Positions 9,012 through 16,894 of a DNA stretch of 64,000 nucleotides are shown here, one piece after another (the stretch's first letter is position 1; every line of letters starts with the position of its first letter). A program made the translations under genes and the position numbers. The notes under the pieces were generated by a model. It was given only the letters and a program-made list of their open reading frames with translations. It made no database searches and had not been told where the DNA came from. The stretch spans positions 2,341,030 to 2,405,029 of the forward strand of contig NZ_CP064788.1 in the NCBI RefSeq assembly GCF_017094525.1. The letters run 5' to 3'. Source of the stretch: Halapricum desulfuricans (lineage in GTDB: Archaea > Halobacteriota > Halobacteria > Halobacteriales > Haloarculaceae).

Positions 9012-9476
9012 CTATTCGATATTTTCACCGTGATAGGACCCCTCGTAGGTCCCCTCGTGGTCAGCCTCAGCGAGAACCAGTTGGGCGATGCGCGCGCCGG
9101 CTTCGAGTTCGATATCATGATAGACCTCCAGCAGCCCCTCACCGCGGCCCACGTAGCCCGCATCCCAGACCGCCGTGTCCAGCATGCAGGAGTTGCGCAA
9201 CAGCGACGACCGCGGGTACAGAAAGCCGATGTGATCCTCGGGAATCCGAATCAGATCTGCGTAGCGCACGACGTACCCGCCGGGCGGGAGGTGGTAGACG
9301 CCGTCGTCAGCGTCGATCTCCTCGCGGTCGCCGATCTCCTTGCCGTCGGTCCCGATCCGGCCGGGCGAGACCTGCTCGAAGACCGCATCGAGCGTCAGAT
9401 CGACGCCGTTGGGCTGGACCTGCTCGGGCGCGACGCTGTCGAGGTGCTCGGCCACGAAACGGCCACTCCTGAACAT
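9012..9476 (-). CDS. dut: Archaeal dUTP nucleotidohydrolase (dCTP deaminase/dUTPase fold)
   Basis: The protein has 154 residues from ATG 9476 (MFRSGRFVAEHLDSVAPEQV); an ATG six codons upstream (9494) is less like the family. It carries QPNGVDLTLD, GTDGKEIGDREEI, LPPGGYVVRYAD, the phosphate-binding YPRSSLLRN, LDTAVWDAGYVGRGEG and a C-terminal ARIAQLVLAEAD. These are typical of the haloarchaeal dut family, which removes dUTP and supplies dUMP. It is divergent from the aconitase gene. The neighbouring broken copy implies a past duplication. Confidence 0.87.
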   Translation of the reverse strand: MFRSGRFVAEHLDSVAPEQVQPNGVDLTLDAVFEQVSPGRIGTDGKEIGDREEIDADDGVYHLPPGGYVVRYADLIRIPEDHIGFLYPRSSLLRNSCMLDTAVWDAGYVGRGEGLLEVYHDIELEAGARIAQLVLAEADHEGTYEGSYHGENIE

Positions 9477-9691
9477 ACCCGGACGGGCGGCCACCGGCGA
9501 CTAAACGACTCCGGTTTCCCGGTCGTCTCTGTCGATCCGCTCGCCGGTCTGTGGCCGCGCCGTCGCGGCCGTTCCTTCCCCGACCTTCATCGTCGATTCG
9601 TATCAATTATCGAAACCGCAAGACGGCAAGCAGGCAGTTTTCGCGTTAACACGCGGGATTTATGTCGATCCGCGGCGGACTCTGTGACGCT

Positions 9692-11665
9692 ATGGGACAG
9701 ACGCTCACGGAGAAGATCCTCTCCGATCACCTCGTCGAGGGCGAACTCGAGCCCGGCGAGGAGATCGGGATCGAGATCGATCAGGTCCTCACACAGGACA
9801 CGACGGGCACGCTGGTGTGGCTGCAGTTCGAGGCGCTGGACCTTGACGAAGTCCAGACGGAACTGGCCGCACAGTACTGCGACCACCAGACGTATCAGTT
9901 TGACTTCAAAAACACGGACGACCACCGCTTCCTGCGGTCGGCGGCCGGCAAGTTCGGCGCGCACTTCTCGCGGCCGGGCAACGGGATCTGTCACAACGTC
10001 CACAAGGAGAACTTCGCCGCGCCGGGCAAGACGATGCTCGGCAGCGATTCGCACACGCCGACGCCCGGCGGACTGGGCGAGCTGGCGATCGGCGCCGGCG
10101 GGCTGGACGTCTCCGTCGCGATGGGCGGCGGGGCCTACTACATCGACATGCCCGAAATCGTCAACGTCCGCCTGGAGGGCGAGTTGCCCGAGTGGGCGAC
10201 CGCAAAGGACGTCATCCTCGAGCTGTTGCGCCGCCTGTCGGTCAAGGGCGGCGTCGGCAAGGTACTTGAGTACACCGGCCCCGGCGTCGAGACGCTGTCG
10301 GTCCCCGAGCGGACGACGATCACCAACATGGGGACAGAACTCGGGGCGACGACCTCGATCTTCCCGACCGACGAGAAGACCAGAGACTACCTCGAACGAC
10401 TCGGTCGCGGCGAGGACTACGAGGAGATCGGGCCCGATGAAGACGCCGAGTACGACGACGAAATCGTCGTCGACCTCTCGGAGCTGGAGCCGCTCATCGC
10501 CGAGCCTTCGATGCCGGACAACGTCGTTCCCGTCCGGGAAGCCGCCGGACAGGACGTCGAACAGGTCATCATCGGCTCGTGTACCAACGGCGGCTACGAG
10601 GACATCCTCCCGGCCGCAAAGATGCTCGAGGACCGCGAGGTCAACAAGACCACGGAGATGATCGTCGCGCCCGGTTCGAAGCAGGCAAGCGAGATGCTCG
10701 CCCGCGACGGGTGGGCCTCCGAGCTGATGGCCGCCGGCGTCAACTTCTCGGAGTCGACCTGCGGTGCCTGCATCGGGATCGGCCACGTTCCGGCCTCCGA
10801 TTCGGTGAGCCTGCGGACGTTCAACCGCAACTTCGAGGGCCGTTCGGGCCTGGAGGACGACAACGTCTACCTCTGCTCGCCGGAGGTCGCCGCCGCGGCC
10901 GCGATCAAAGGCGAGATCGTCGACCCCCGGGATCTGGCCGACGAACTCGGCGATCTGGAAGCGCCGGGCTTCGAGATGCCGGACGTCTACGACGGCTCGA
11001 AGGCCGACCTGATCGCGCCCGACGAGGCGGTCGACGACGAACTCGTGAAGGGGCCGAACATCGGCGGCGTGCCGCTGAAAGACCCCCTCGACGCACACCT
11101 CGAGGGGCCGGCGCTGCTGAAGATGGACGACAACATCACGACCGACCATATCATCCCGGCCACCCAGGACATCCTGATGTACCGGTCGAACATCCCCAAG
11201 CTCTCGGAGTTCACCCTCTCGCGGGTCGACGAGAGCTTCGCCGACCGCGCCCTGGAGAGCGACGGCGGCTTCCTCGTCGCCGGCGAGAACTACGGGCAGG
11301 GCTCCTCGCGCGAACACGCGGCGCTATGCCCGATGTACCTCGGTGTCGAGGGCGTGCTCGCACAGAGTTTCGCCCGCATCCACAAGGCGAACCTGTTCAA
11401 CTTCGGGCTGCTCCCACTGGAGATCGACGAGGACACCTACCAGAAGATCGAGCAAGGCGACGATATCGAGATCGTCGATAACGTCGACGAGGCCGTCCGA
11501 TCCGGACAGGAGGCGTTCACGATCCGGGTCAACGACGAGTGGGAAGCGACCGGCTACCTCGACGCCTCCGAACGCGAGCGTGAGATCCTCGCCGACGGTG
11601 GTAAGCTCCCCCACACGAAAAAGCAGTACGAGCAGGACAGCTCCGGCGCGCCCGCCGACGACTAG
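9692..11665 (+). CDS. acn: Aconitate hydratase
   Basis: This 657-residue enzyme isomerises citrate and isocitrate in the TCA cycle using a [4Fe-4S] cluster. The start is set at ATG 9692 (MGQTLTEKILSDHLVEG), where homology begins. Visible features are GSDSHTPTPGGLGELAIGAG, the cluster cysteines in IIGSCTNGGYEDI and ESTCGACIGIGH, a linker near residue 430, and the swivelling C-terminal domain with TTDHIIPATQDI, GENYGQGSSREHAAL and FGLLPLEID. The length is shorter than AcnA (about 890 residues) and fits the mitochondrial/archaeal-type family. An inverted repeat follows 55 bp after the stop. Confidence 0.93.
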   Translation: MGQTLTEKILSDHLVEGELEPGEEIGIEIDQVLTQDTTGTLVWLQFEALDLDEVQTELAAQYCDHQTYQFDFKNTDDHRFLRSAAGKFGAHFSRPGNGICHNVHKENFAAPGKTMLGSDSHTPTPGGLGELAIGAGGLDVSVAMGGGAYYIDMPEIVNVRLEGELPEWATAKDVILELLRRLSVKGGVGKVLEYTGPGVETLSVPERTTITNMGTELGATTSIFPTDEKTRDYLERLGRGEDYEEIGPDEDAEYDDEIVVDLSELEPLIAEPSMPDNVVPVREAAGQDVEQVIIGSCTNGGYEDILPAAKMLEDREVNKTTEMIVAPGSKQASEMLARDGWASELMAAGVNFSESTCGACIGIGHVPASDSVSLRTFNRNFEGRSGLEDDNVYLCSPEVAAAAAIKGEIVDPRDLADELGDLEAPGFEMPDVYDGSKADLIAPDEAVDDELVKGPNIGGVPLKDPLDAHLEGPALLKMDDNITTDHIIPATQDILMYRSNIPKLSEFTLSRVDESFADRALESDGGFLVAGENYGQGSSREHAALCPMYLGVEGVLAQSFARIHKANLFNFGLLPLEIDEDTYQKIEQGDDIEIVDNVDEAVRSGQEAFTIRVNDEWEATGYLDASEREREILADGGKLPHTKKQYEQDSSGAPADD

Positions 11666-11720
11666 GGCGGCGTCGATGTCGGCGATACGGATTTTTGTAC
11701 GTCGTTGCGTTCCAGACGTG

Positions 11721-11766
11721 AGAACACGGTACTGGATCGGTACCACGTGACATGATACTGTGTTCT
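11721..11766. repeat. Imperfect inverted repeat downstream of aconitase
   Basis: AGAACACGGTA (11721-11731) pairs with TACTGTGTTCT (11756-11766) at 10 of 11 positions, with a nested GGTAC...GGTACC pair in the loop. It could be a transcription-end structure for acn or a protein-binding site for the next gene. No T-tract follows it. Confidence 0.35.
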
Positions 11767-11781
11767 TCCCGGAAGGGTAGG

Positions 11782-11808
11782 CCATATAAGCGACCGTGAC
11801 CTATATGG
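11782..11808 (+). promoter_or_regulatory. TATA-like box within a CCATATA/TATATGG inverted repeat
   Basis: CCATATAAGC resembles an archaeal TATA box. CCATATA (11782-11788) and TATATGG (11802-11808) are exact inverted repeats 13 bp apart. A GGAGGTGA Shine-Dalgarno-like sequence at 11807-11814 is too far from ATG 11862 to serve it, so transcription probably starts near there. Confidence 0.35.
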
Positions 11809-11861
11809 AGGTGACTACCAGCGCGGGCGACCGACCGCGACCGCCGACTCCCCCCACAACT

Positions 11862-12458
11862 ATGACCAGTCGCGTATACCGACTCCATTCGACACTCGAA
11901 CTGCCACTCGAAGACGTCTATTCGTACTTCGAGGAGCCGGATCTCCCCGAGGAGATCGAAGACGTAGAGATCACCAGACGAAACAACACGCTCATTTTGA
12001 GCGCCGTCGCCACCGACAGCAGCATCAGCAAGTACACCCCGACGGCACAGCTGAAAGCAAGCGTCACCGAAAACCGGGTCTACGAGGAGGACCCTGAAGA
12101 GATGGACGGCGGCCCGCCGTCGCGGAGCAACAGCGGCCCGCAGTGGGGTGCCTTCGAAGAGGAAGAAGAGGAGATCGAATCCGAGCTGGTCGAGTACGCC
12201 TGCTTCAAGGGGGATCGAGAGACCGTGCTACAGAACACGGCTGTCCAGTACCCGATGTTCACCGTGCTCCGCGACATCGCGGAGATCGCGGAAAAGGGCG
12301 CACTGACGGCCATCGTCGTCAACGAAGACGACGAACTCGAAGCCGTGCGGGTCGTCGACGGCGAACCCCAACCGGCGACGATCACGGTCACGGACGATCC
12401 GTCCGAGGAGCAGGACGGCAACGGCGTCGACTGGCGCAGCAACGAATTTATCAGCTAG
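11862..12458 (+). CDS. Conserved-looking haloarchaeal protein of unknown function
   Basis: The 198-residue acidic protein starts at ATG 11862 (MTSRVYRLHSTLELPLEDVY). The N-terminal half has an alternating pattern (VYSYFEEPDLPEEIEDVEIT, then NNTLILSAVATDSS) that suggests a small alpha/beta domain. The middle holds a low-complexity acidic insert (EEEEEEIESELVEY). The C-terminal half (YPMFTVLRDIAEIAEKGALT, AIVVNEDDELEAVRVVDGEP) looks like a second beta-rich domain. No catalytic motif, signal peptide or membrane segment is seen. I do not recognise the family. Its TAG stop shares the CTAG tetranucleotide with the stop of the convergent regulator. Confidence 0.75.
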   Translation: MTSRVYRLHSTLELPLEDVYSYFEEPDLPEEIEDVEITRRNNTLILSAVATDSSISKYTPTAQLKASVTENRVYEEDPEEMDGGPPSRSNSGPQWGAFEEEEEEIESELVEYACFKGDRETVLQNTAVQYPMFTVLRDIAEIAEKGALTAIVVNEDDELEAVRVVDGEPQPATITVTDDPSEEQDGNGVDWRSNEFIS

Positions 12459-14350
12459 TTGGCCGCTGTCGATTGTGCCGTTTCCTCGTCCAGCAACAGT
12501 CCGAACGTCTTTCGCTGTGCCGTCCGGAGGTGCTGGAGGAACGTCGTCTGCGAGACGCCCATGAGTTCCGCGATGTCCTCCCCGGTGTTCTCGCGCGGCC
12601 ACTCGAAGAAACCACCGATGTAAGCCGTTCTGAGCGCCTCGAGTTGCCGGTCGGTCAGGTCGGTCTCGAGCTGGGAGCGGATCTCCTGGTCGGTTCTGGC
12701 CGACCGCTCGTGCTCGCGGCGGGCGAGCAGACTGATCCCGTCGTGAGCCGACGTCACCGACTCGACGAGCGATCGCACGTCCGTCCGCTGTGGGAACTCG
12801 ACGGTCAGCCGTCCCGATCCGTCCTCGACGGTCTGACCGGTCACGACGCCGCCGTGATCGAGGAACGTCGATTCGACGCTGTCGTCGGTCAGATCCAGCC
12901 GGAAGAGACTGCCGCCGTCGTGATCGCAGACGAACGCGGCGTCCGCGACCGTGGGCACGTCCTCGACGGCGGCCTCGACGTCGGACCGGGGACACCCTGT
13001 CAGCGCGGCGTACGCGACGAGGTGGCCGTCCGGCGACCGAGTCAGTCGCTTCAGCGTCGCGTCGGCCGCAAGCGCCCGCGCGAGCGTCTCGAGTCCACCG
13101 GACTCCGAAAGCTGGAACTCCAGTTCGACGACGCTGTCGGCAAGCAGTGCCTGCTTGCTCTCGGTCGCGTTGATCGCGTAGGCGATCGTTCGCCCCAGAT
13201 CGACCAGCACGCTCGTGTCGATCGCCTCGAACGCCCGCGGCTCGGTCGAAGCGACCTCCAGCCCTCCGTAGACGGTCCCGTCGTAGACCAGCGGCACGGC
13301 GGCGACCGACCGGTAGCCTCGATTTGCGAGCGCCGACAGCCACTCGGCGCTCGACGCGTCGTCGATCTCCTGGACGACCTGCGGGGTTTCAGTCCGGATC
13401 GCCTCCCGGAGGACGTCCTCGGCGTCGCTGTCGTTGTGTGCGCCGACGATCGCGCCGATCACGTCGTCGTCCACGCCGGCGTGTCGGCTGGCGCGCAGCG
13501 AGTCGTTGACCATGTTCCGCGTGCCGACCCAGGCGAGGCTGTACGGTCCGGCGTCGGCGAACTCCGCACAGACCGCGCGTTCGATCTCGCCGCGGCTCTC
13601 GGCCTGGACCAGGGCCTGATTGACGTCCCTGAGGATCCTGTTGGTGGTGTTCAGGCGCTGGAGCAGCTCGTTCTGGTGTTCGATCCGTTGCTCGCGCTCC
13701 TTTCGCTCCGTGACGTCGGTATCGACCGCGACGAACCGCTCAATCGCACCGCCCTCGTCGGTGATCGGCGCGATGGTCATGTCCACCCAGCACTGCTCGC
13801 CGTCCTTGCGCTCGTTGACGATTTCGCCCTCCCAGACCTCGCCGTCCCGTATCGTCTCCCACATCGACTCGTAGAACGCTTCGTCGTGTTCGTCGGACTT
13901 CCAGATCCGGGGGTTGCGGCCGACCACCTCGTCGCGGTCGTACCCGGTGAGCGTCTCGACCGCCGGATTGGCGTACTCGATCGTCCCGTCGGTGTCGGTG
14001 ATGAAGATGCCGTGTCCGGCGTGACGAATCGCCTTCCGGAACCCCCGTAGCTGGTCGTTTTTCGCGGTGAGCCGATCCTTCGTCCGCTGTTCCTGGTGGA
14101 CGTACTGGGAGAGATAGTAGACTGTCAGTACCGCGAGTCCGCTGACGATCAGACCGGGCAACTCCTCGATTCCGGGGCTCGCGACGGTCAGCGTCAGCGC
14201 CTGCCGGACGGCCATCAGCGTCAACATCAGCGTCAGGAAGCCGAATCGAAGGTCCCGAACCCGGTAGAGCAACAGCGCCGAGTAGCCGACGCCGGCGACC
14301 CGAAGCGAGACCGACAGCAGCGCGATCGCCACCGGGAACCAGTCGGTCAC
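12455..14350 (-). CDS. Membrane PAS-GAF sensor with HTH-10 (bacterio-opsin activator type) output
   Basis: The start is taken as GTG 14350 (VTDWFPVAIALLS), giving 631 residues; an in-frame ATG at 14491 would add an unlikely arginine-rich tail. Order: about three hydrophobic helices in the first 95 residues, a short coiled coil, a PAS domain (ITDTDGTIEYANPAVETLTGYDRDEVVGR) with PAC motif (VDMTIAPITDEGGAIERFVAVDTDV), a GAF domain (about 240-400), a bacterio-opsin activator domain, and a C-terminal HTH-10 (LTDRQLEALRTAYIGGFFEW...DIAELMGVSQTTFLQHL). It is a one-component sensor-regulator divergent from the first molybdoenzyme operon, which makes that operon a candidate target. Confidence 0.88.
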   Translation of the reverse strand: MTDWFPVAIALLSVSLRVAGVGYSALLLYRVRDLRFGFLTLMLTLMAVRQALTLTVASPGIEELPGLIVSGLAVLTVYYLSQYVHQEQRTKDRLTAKNDQLRGFRKAIRHAGHGIFITDTDGTIEYANPAVETLTGYDRDEVVGRNPRIWKSDEHDEAFYESMWETIRDGEVWEGEIVNERKDGEQCWVDMTIAPITDEGGAIERFVAVDTDVTERKEREQRIEHQNELLQRLNTTNRILRDVNQALVQAESRGEIERAVCAEFADAGPYSLAWVGTRNMVNDSLRASRHAGVDDDVIGAIVGAHNDSDAEDVLREAIRTETPQVVQEIDDASSAEWLSALANRGYRSVAAVPLVYDGTVYGGLEVASTEPRAFEAIDTSVLVDLGRTIAYAINATESKQALLADSVVELEFQLSESGGLETLARALAADATLKRLTRSPDGHLVAYAALTGCPRSDVEAAVEDVPTVADAAFVCDHDGGSLFRLDLTDDSVESTFLDHGGVVTGQTVEDGSGRLTVEFPQRTDVRSLVESVTSAHDGISLLARREHERSARTDQEIRSQLETDLTDRQLEALRTAYIGGFFEWPRENTGEDIAELMGVSQTTFLQHLRTAQRKTFGLLLDEETAQSTAAN

Positions 14351-14464
14351 GACCGACCACCCCGTCCGTCCCCTCGTGCGTGCCAGTCCATACGTTACTG
14401 TTCCGGGCCGCGCCGATAAATGTCGCTCACTCGTTTTCAGTCGGTGGGACCGATCTGTATTGGC

Positions 14465-14482
14465 CCGTCTGTAATAAAAGGC
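14465..14482 (+). promoter_or_regulatory. TATA-like region of the first molybdoenzyme operon
   Basis: CGTCTGTAATAAAAGGCC is the most AT-rich block upstream of the Fe-S subunit gene and lies about 100 bp before its GTG start, with the divergent HTH-10 sensor gene on the other side. The assignment rests only on composition and position. Confidence 0.3.
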
Positions 14483-14582
14483 CGAGCCCACCCAAGCGAT
14501 ATTGGTGGTACGCTCTCCCCGGTGTGCGTGCTATCTCTACGTGTATGTCACAGCATCGACCGGGCTGGTCGGGTGTCGACCC

Positions 14583-15617
14583 GTGAGCCAGTCTAACACG
14601 CCGGGCGTACCGGACGTAGACGCGATGGACGTAGATCGGATGGTCGAGACCGAACGCGAGGACCCCGAGTCGGTCCTCGCCGAAACCGACCACAGCACCG
14701 ACCTCGGGCTGGCGATGGCCGAGGACGCCAAACGCGTCGGCCGGGGCGAACTCTCGAGCGAGCGGTTCTGGGCGAAATACGACGAGGCCGCCCGCGCGGA
14801 GTTCGGTGAGGCATACGAGGCCACGCCCAACCCCGCGGTCGACAGCGACGATCAGACCATCGACGAAGCGGCCGCCGAGGCGCTGTCGTGTTCGGTCGGC
14901 TCGATGGACTCGGTCGCCGCGGACCTCGACGGGTCGGAAGCCGCCGCGGCATCGGCGGCGGAACCCGAAACGGACGCCGGTTCGGACGACCCGACCTACG
15001 GGATGGTGATCGACCTCCAGAAGTGCGTCGGCTGTGACTCCTGTACGGTCGCCTGCAAGGCCGAGAACCGCACGCCACCGGGAGTCAGCTACAACGTCGT
15101 CATGGAGGAGGAACACGGGGAGTACCCCAACGTCTCCCGGACGAACGTCCCCAGACCGTGCATGCAGTGTACCAATCCCCCGTGCGTGCAGGTCTGTCCG
15201 GTCAGCGCGACCTACAAGATGGACAACGGCGTGGTCAACATCGACTACGAGCGCTGTATCGGCTGTCGGTACTGCATGATCGCCTGCCCGTACGGCGCGC
15301 GGTACTTCGACTTCGGGGAATCGTACGACGACGAGGTGATGGAGGCCGACGAGATCGACAGCCCCGAGTACGGGATCGACCGCGACGAGGACGGACGGGT
15401 CGAACCGGTCGGCAACGTCCGGAAGTGTTCCTTCTGTCACCACCGGCTGAACCGCGGCGAGGAACCGGCCTGCGTCGAGACCTGCATCGGCGACGCACGC
15501 AACGCCGGTAATCTCGACGATCCCGAGAGCGAGGTCGCACAGCTGGCCGACTCCGATCGGGCCTTCCAACTGAAAGAAGAGGGCGGCACCGACCCCAACG
15601 TCTACTACCTCAAGTAA
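14583..15617 (+). CDS. Molybdoenzyme Fe-S electron-transfer subunit with an N-terminal DmsE-like domain
   Basis: The 344-residue protein (GTG start 14583, VSQSNTPGVPDVDAMDVDRM) carries electrons between a membrane anchor and a molybdopterin subunit through four [4Fe-4S] clusters. The binding motifs are CVGCDSCTVAC, CMQCTNPPCVQVC, CIGCRYCMIAC and CSFCHHR...CVETC. This DmsB/TtrB-type part begins near residue 138. The first 130 residues are unusual: LGLAMAEDAKRVGRGELSSE and FWAKYDEAARAEFGE match the stand-alone small proteins at 25889-26104 and 40444-40698, so a DmsE-like domain is fused here. There is no signal peptide, which fits export with a Tat-targeted partner. It is the first gene of a B-C-A-D operon. 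Confidence 0.88.
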   Translation: MSQSNTPGVPDVDAMDVDRMVETEREDPESVLAETDHSTDLGLAMAEDAKRVGRGELSSERFWAKYDEAARAEFGEAYEATPNPAVDSDDQTIDEAAAEALSCSVGSMDSVAADLDGSEAAAASAAEPETDAGSDDPTYGMVIDLQKCVGCDSCTVACKAENRTPPGVSYNVVMEEEHGEYPNVSRTNVPRPCMQCTNPPCVQVCPVSATYKMDNGVVNIDYERCIGCRYCMIACPYGARYFDFGESYDDEVMEADEIDSPEYGIDRDEDGRVEPVGNVRKCSFCHHRLNRGEEPACVETCIGDARNAGNLDDPESEVAQLADSDRAFQLKEEGGTDPNVYYLK

Positions 15618-15619
15618 CC

Positions 15620-16894
15620 ATGGCAGCAGAAACAGACACCGGTCGCCTGGAGTTCGACACCGACTTCGGCTTCGAGAGCGACCGGATACGGTACGGCTGG
15701 TACGGACTGCTCGCGATCCTGTTACTCGTGGGCGCGTACGCCGTCTATCTCCGGATCACGCAGGGGATGGCGAGCACGAACCTGACGAGTACGACCCCGT
15801 GGGGCGCGTGGGTCGCCTTCTACATCTACTTCGTCGGCCTCTCGGCCGGCGCGTTCCTGGTGAGCACGCTCTCGAACGTTTTCGGGATGGCGGGCATGGA
15901 AAAGGTCGACCGCGACGCGCTGTTCGCGGCGGCGATCAGTATGGCCGTCGCCCTACTCTTCGTCTGGATCGACCTCGGGCGGATGGACCGGATGTACTAC
16001 CCGTTCATCTGGCGACAGGTCACGTCGCCGCTGGCGTGGGAGGTCCACGCCTACGTGGCCTACATCGCGGTGCTGGTGACCGAGCTGTACTTCGCGATGC
16101 GAGTCGATCTGGCCCGGCTGGCAACGAGGGTCAGCGGCTGGCGCGGGACGCTGTATCGCGTCCTGACGCTGGGACGGACCGACACCGGCGAGCACGCACG
16201 CGAGCGCGACGAGACGTGGCTCAAACGCGTCGGTATCCTCGGGATCCCGCTGGCGATCTTCCTGGTCCACGGCGGGACGGGCGTGCTGTTCGCGGTCGCG
16301 AAGGCCCGCCCCTACTGGAACAGTGGCCTGTTCCCGATCATCTTCGTCGTCTCCGCGATCGTCAGCGGGGCGGCGCTGGTGATGGCGCTGTACGTGCTCC
16401 GAGGCAAGGTTCTCGGCGGGGACCTCGATCGGTCGCTGCTGGATCGGCTCGCGAAGCTGACGGCCGCGTTCGTGCTCGTCGATCTGGCCTTCTTTTTGAT
16501 CGACATGCTGATCGCGCTCAACAGCCTCCACCCCCACGACGTCGAGACCTGGCTGCTGGTGTTGACCGGCGAGATGGCCTGGTCGTTCTGGCTCGTGATG
16601 GCCGGACTCGGCTGGGTCGTCCCGCTCGCGCTCCTCTCGAAGCGATCCTGGCGTCGAACGCCCGCACTGATGGCGCTGGCGGCGCTCAGCGTCGTCGTCG
16701 GCATCGTCGGCGTCCGGTTCAACATCGTCGTCCCGCCGCTGATCGTCCCCGTGATGGGGGGGCTGCCGGCGGGCGAGTACTTCCCGACGCTCGTCGAGTG
16801 GACGAGCAGTCTCGGAATCGTCGCGGTCGGGCTTGCGCTGTACACGCTCGGCGTCGAACTGCTTCCCCTCGAACCCCTCGGTGATGACCAATGA
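15620..16894 (+). CDS. NrfD/PsrC-type membrane anchor (quinol oxidoreductase subunit)
   Basis: The 424-residue polytopic protein begins 2 bp after the Fe-S gene. It has about nine to ten hydrophobic helices, starting with YGLLAILLLVGAYAVYL, then the family segment WGAWVAFYIYFVGLSAGAFL, then WIDLGRMDRM and a late GEMAWSFWLVMAGLGWVVPL. NrfD-type subunits lack haem and exchange electrons between the quinone pool and the Fe-S subunit, so this anchors the complex. The catalytic-subunit gene overlaps its end by 4 bp (ATGA). TtrC or SrdC would be the equivalents if the operon is of the tetrathionate/selenate type. Confidence 0.88.
   Translation: MAAETDTGRLEFDTDFGFESDRIRYGWYGLLAILLLVGAYAVYLRITQGMASTNLTSTTPWGAWVAFYIYFVGLSAGAFLVSTLSNVFGMAGMEKVDRDALFAAAISMAVALLFVWIDLGRMDRMYYPFIWRQVTSPLAWEVHAYVAYIAVLVTELYFAMRVDLARLATRVSGWRGTLYRVLTLGRTDTGEHARERDETWLKRVGILGIPLAIFLVHGGTGVLFAVAKARPYWNSGLFPIIFVVSAIVSGAALVMALYVLRGKVLGGDLDRSLLDRLAKLTAAFVLVDLAFFLIDMLIALNSLHPHDVETWLLVLTGEMAWSFWLVMAGLGWVVPLALLSKRSWRRTPALMALAALSVVVGIVGVRFNIVVPPLIVPVMGGLPAGEYFPTLVEWTSSLGIVAVGLALYTLGVELLPLEPLGDDQ

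Noticed and set aside
9587-11317. 576-codon minus-strand frame opposite aconitase
   Set aside because: It is antisense to a well-supported aconitase and has no motif of its own.
11807-11814. GGAGGTGA as the ribosome-binding site of the gene at 11862
   Set aside because: It lies 47 bp before the ATG and no acceptable start codon follows at 5-9 bases, so it cannot serve that start.
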